Shown piece after piece: positions 63,842 to 64,000 of a DNA stretch of 64,000 nucleotides. Positions within the stretch are counted from its first letter, which is position 1. Every line of letters starts with the position of its first letter. The notes beneath the pieces were generated by a model. That model was not told the origin of the DNA and did not search any database. It saw only the letters and a program-made list of their open reading frames with translations. This DNA comes from Methylorubrum rhodesianum (GTDB taxonomy: Bacteria > Pseudomonadota > Alphaproteobacteria > Rhizobiales > Beijerinckiaceae). The position numbers were made by a program, and so were the translations under genes. The stretch covers positions 111,543 to 175,542 of the forward strand of contig NZ_JACHOS010000013.1 in assembly GCF_014199985.1 (NCBI RefSeq). The letters are read 5' to 3'.

Positions 63842-64000
63842 TGTGCGCCCCCCAACGCTACGGTGCTGCCTCGAACGAAACTCTGTGCGCTGCTCGGCCA
63901 CCGAGTGTCCTGTGTGGATGGCTCCCGCATTGCAAGTGGCGAATCGAGCTTCTGGCGCGTTGGTCGGGTGCAGTCTTGTGTCCGGCCTGTCGATGCAGTC
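63842..64000. other. Window end upstream of ptxA; no gene supported
   Basis: Short frames here have no coding character. The stretch probably continues an intergenic region outside the window. No second tRNA fragment or repeat matching the tRNA-Lys 3' end is visible. Confidence 0.4.

Overview
The window is high-GC alphaproteobacterial chromosome. It is most likely a Methylobacterium/Methylorubrum species, an aerobic anoxygenic phototroph. The evidence is a bacteriochlorophyll superoperon that uses the oxygen-dependent cyclase AcsF, the bchFNBHLM-lhaA-puhABC order, an adjacent aerR/ppaA-ppsR regulatory pair, three tandem RopB/Omp25-like porins, and rhizobial-type genes such as ndvA. The species assignment is inference from gene content; no comparison was run.

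Layout: 1-6600 carries a partial PDZ protease, a membrane J-domain protein, a D,D-carboxypeptidase with a SPOR domain, clpS-clpA and a small membrane protein. 6589-22176 (minus strand) is one tightly coupled photosynthesis superoperon, bchF-N-B-H-L-M, lhaA, puhA-B-C, a 98-codon unknown gene, acsF, puhE, hemA. 22436-29257 (plus) holds the regulators ppaA/aerR and ppsR, then bchG, a PucC-type transporter, bchP, tspO and a small membrane gene. PpsR-type boxes (TGT-N12-ACA) lie in front of bchF and bchG. 29306-41955 is mixed: a tri-haem cytochrome c, a 6-phosphogluconate dehydrogenase plus 6-phosphogluconolactonase pair, an NdvA-like exporter, a MotA/MotB-type pair, a CAP-domain lipoprotein, a large MscS-family channel and an HNH protein. 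42239-45331 has three outer-membrane beta-barrel genes sharing an upstream TTAAGGTTA-like element. 45628-52790 is a conserved envelope/housekeeping group (pal-cpoB-tilS-ftsH-tauE-like-glmM). 53176-57153 holds an Hpt/receiver pair, a divergent WcbI/GSCFA pair and hemC.

The end of the window looks like an acquired island. After tRNA-Lys(CTT) at 57366-57441 and its terminator come three unknown minus-strand genes and a repeat-rich non-coding stretch. Then comes a complete phosphite uptake and oxidation operon, ptxA-B-C-D-E (63758 to 59196, minus), preceded by a plausible Pho box. PtxD keeps the phosphite dehydrogenase catalytic residues (Lys76, Arg237, Glu266, His293). The LysR regulator PtxE appears to have its last residues replaced by foreign sequence at about 59345-59350, which marks a recombination junction.

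The most notable system is therefore a phosphite-as-phosphorus-source cassette sitting beside a tRNA gene in a phototrophic methylotroph-like genome.
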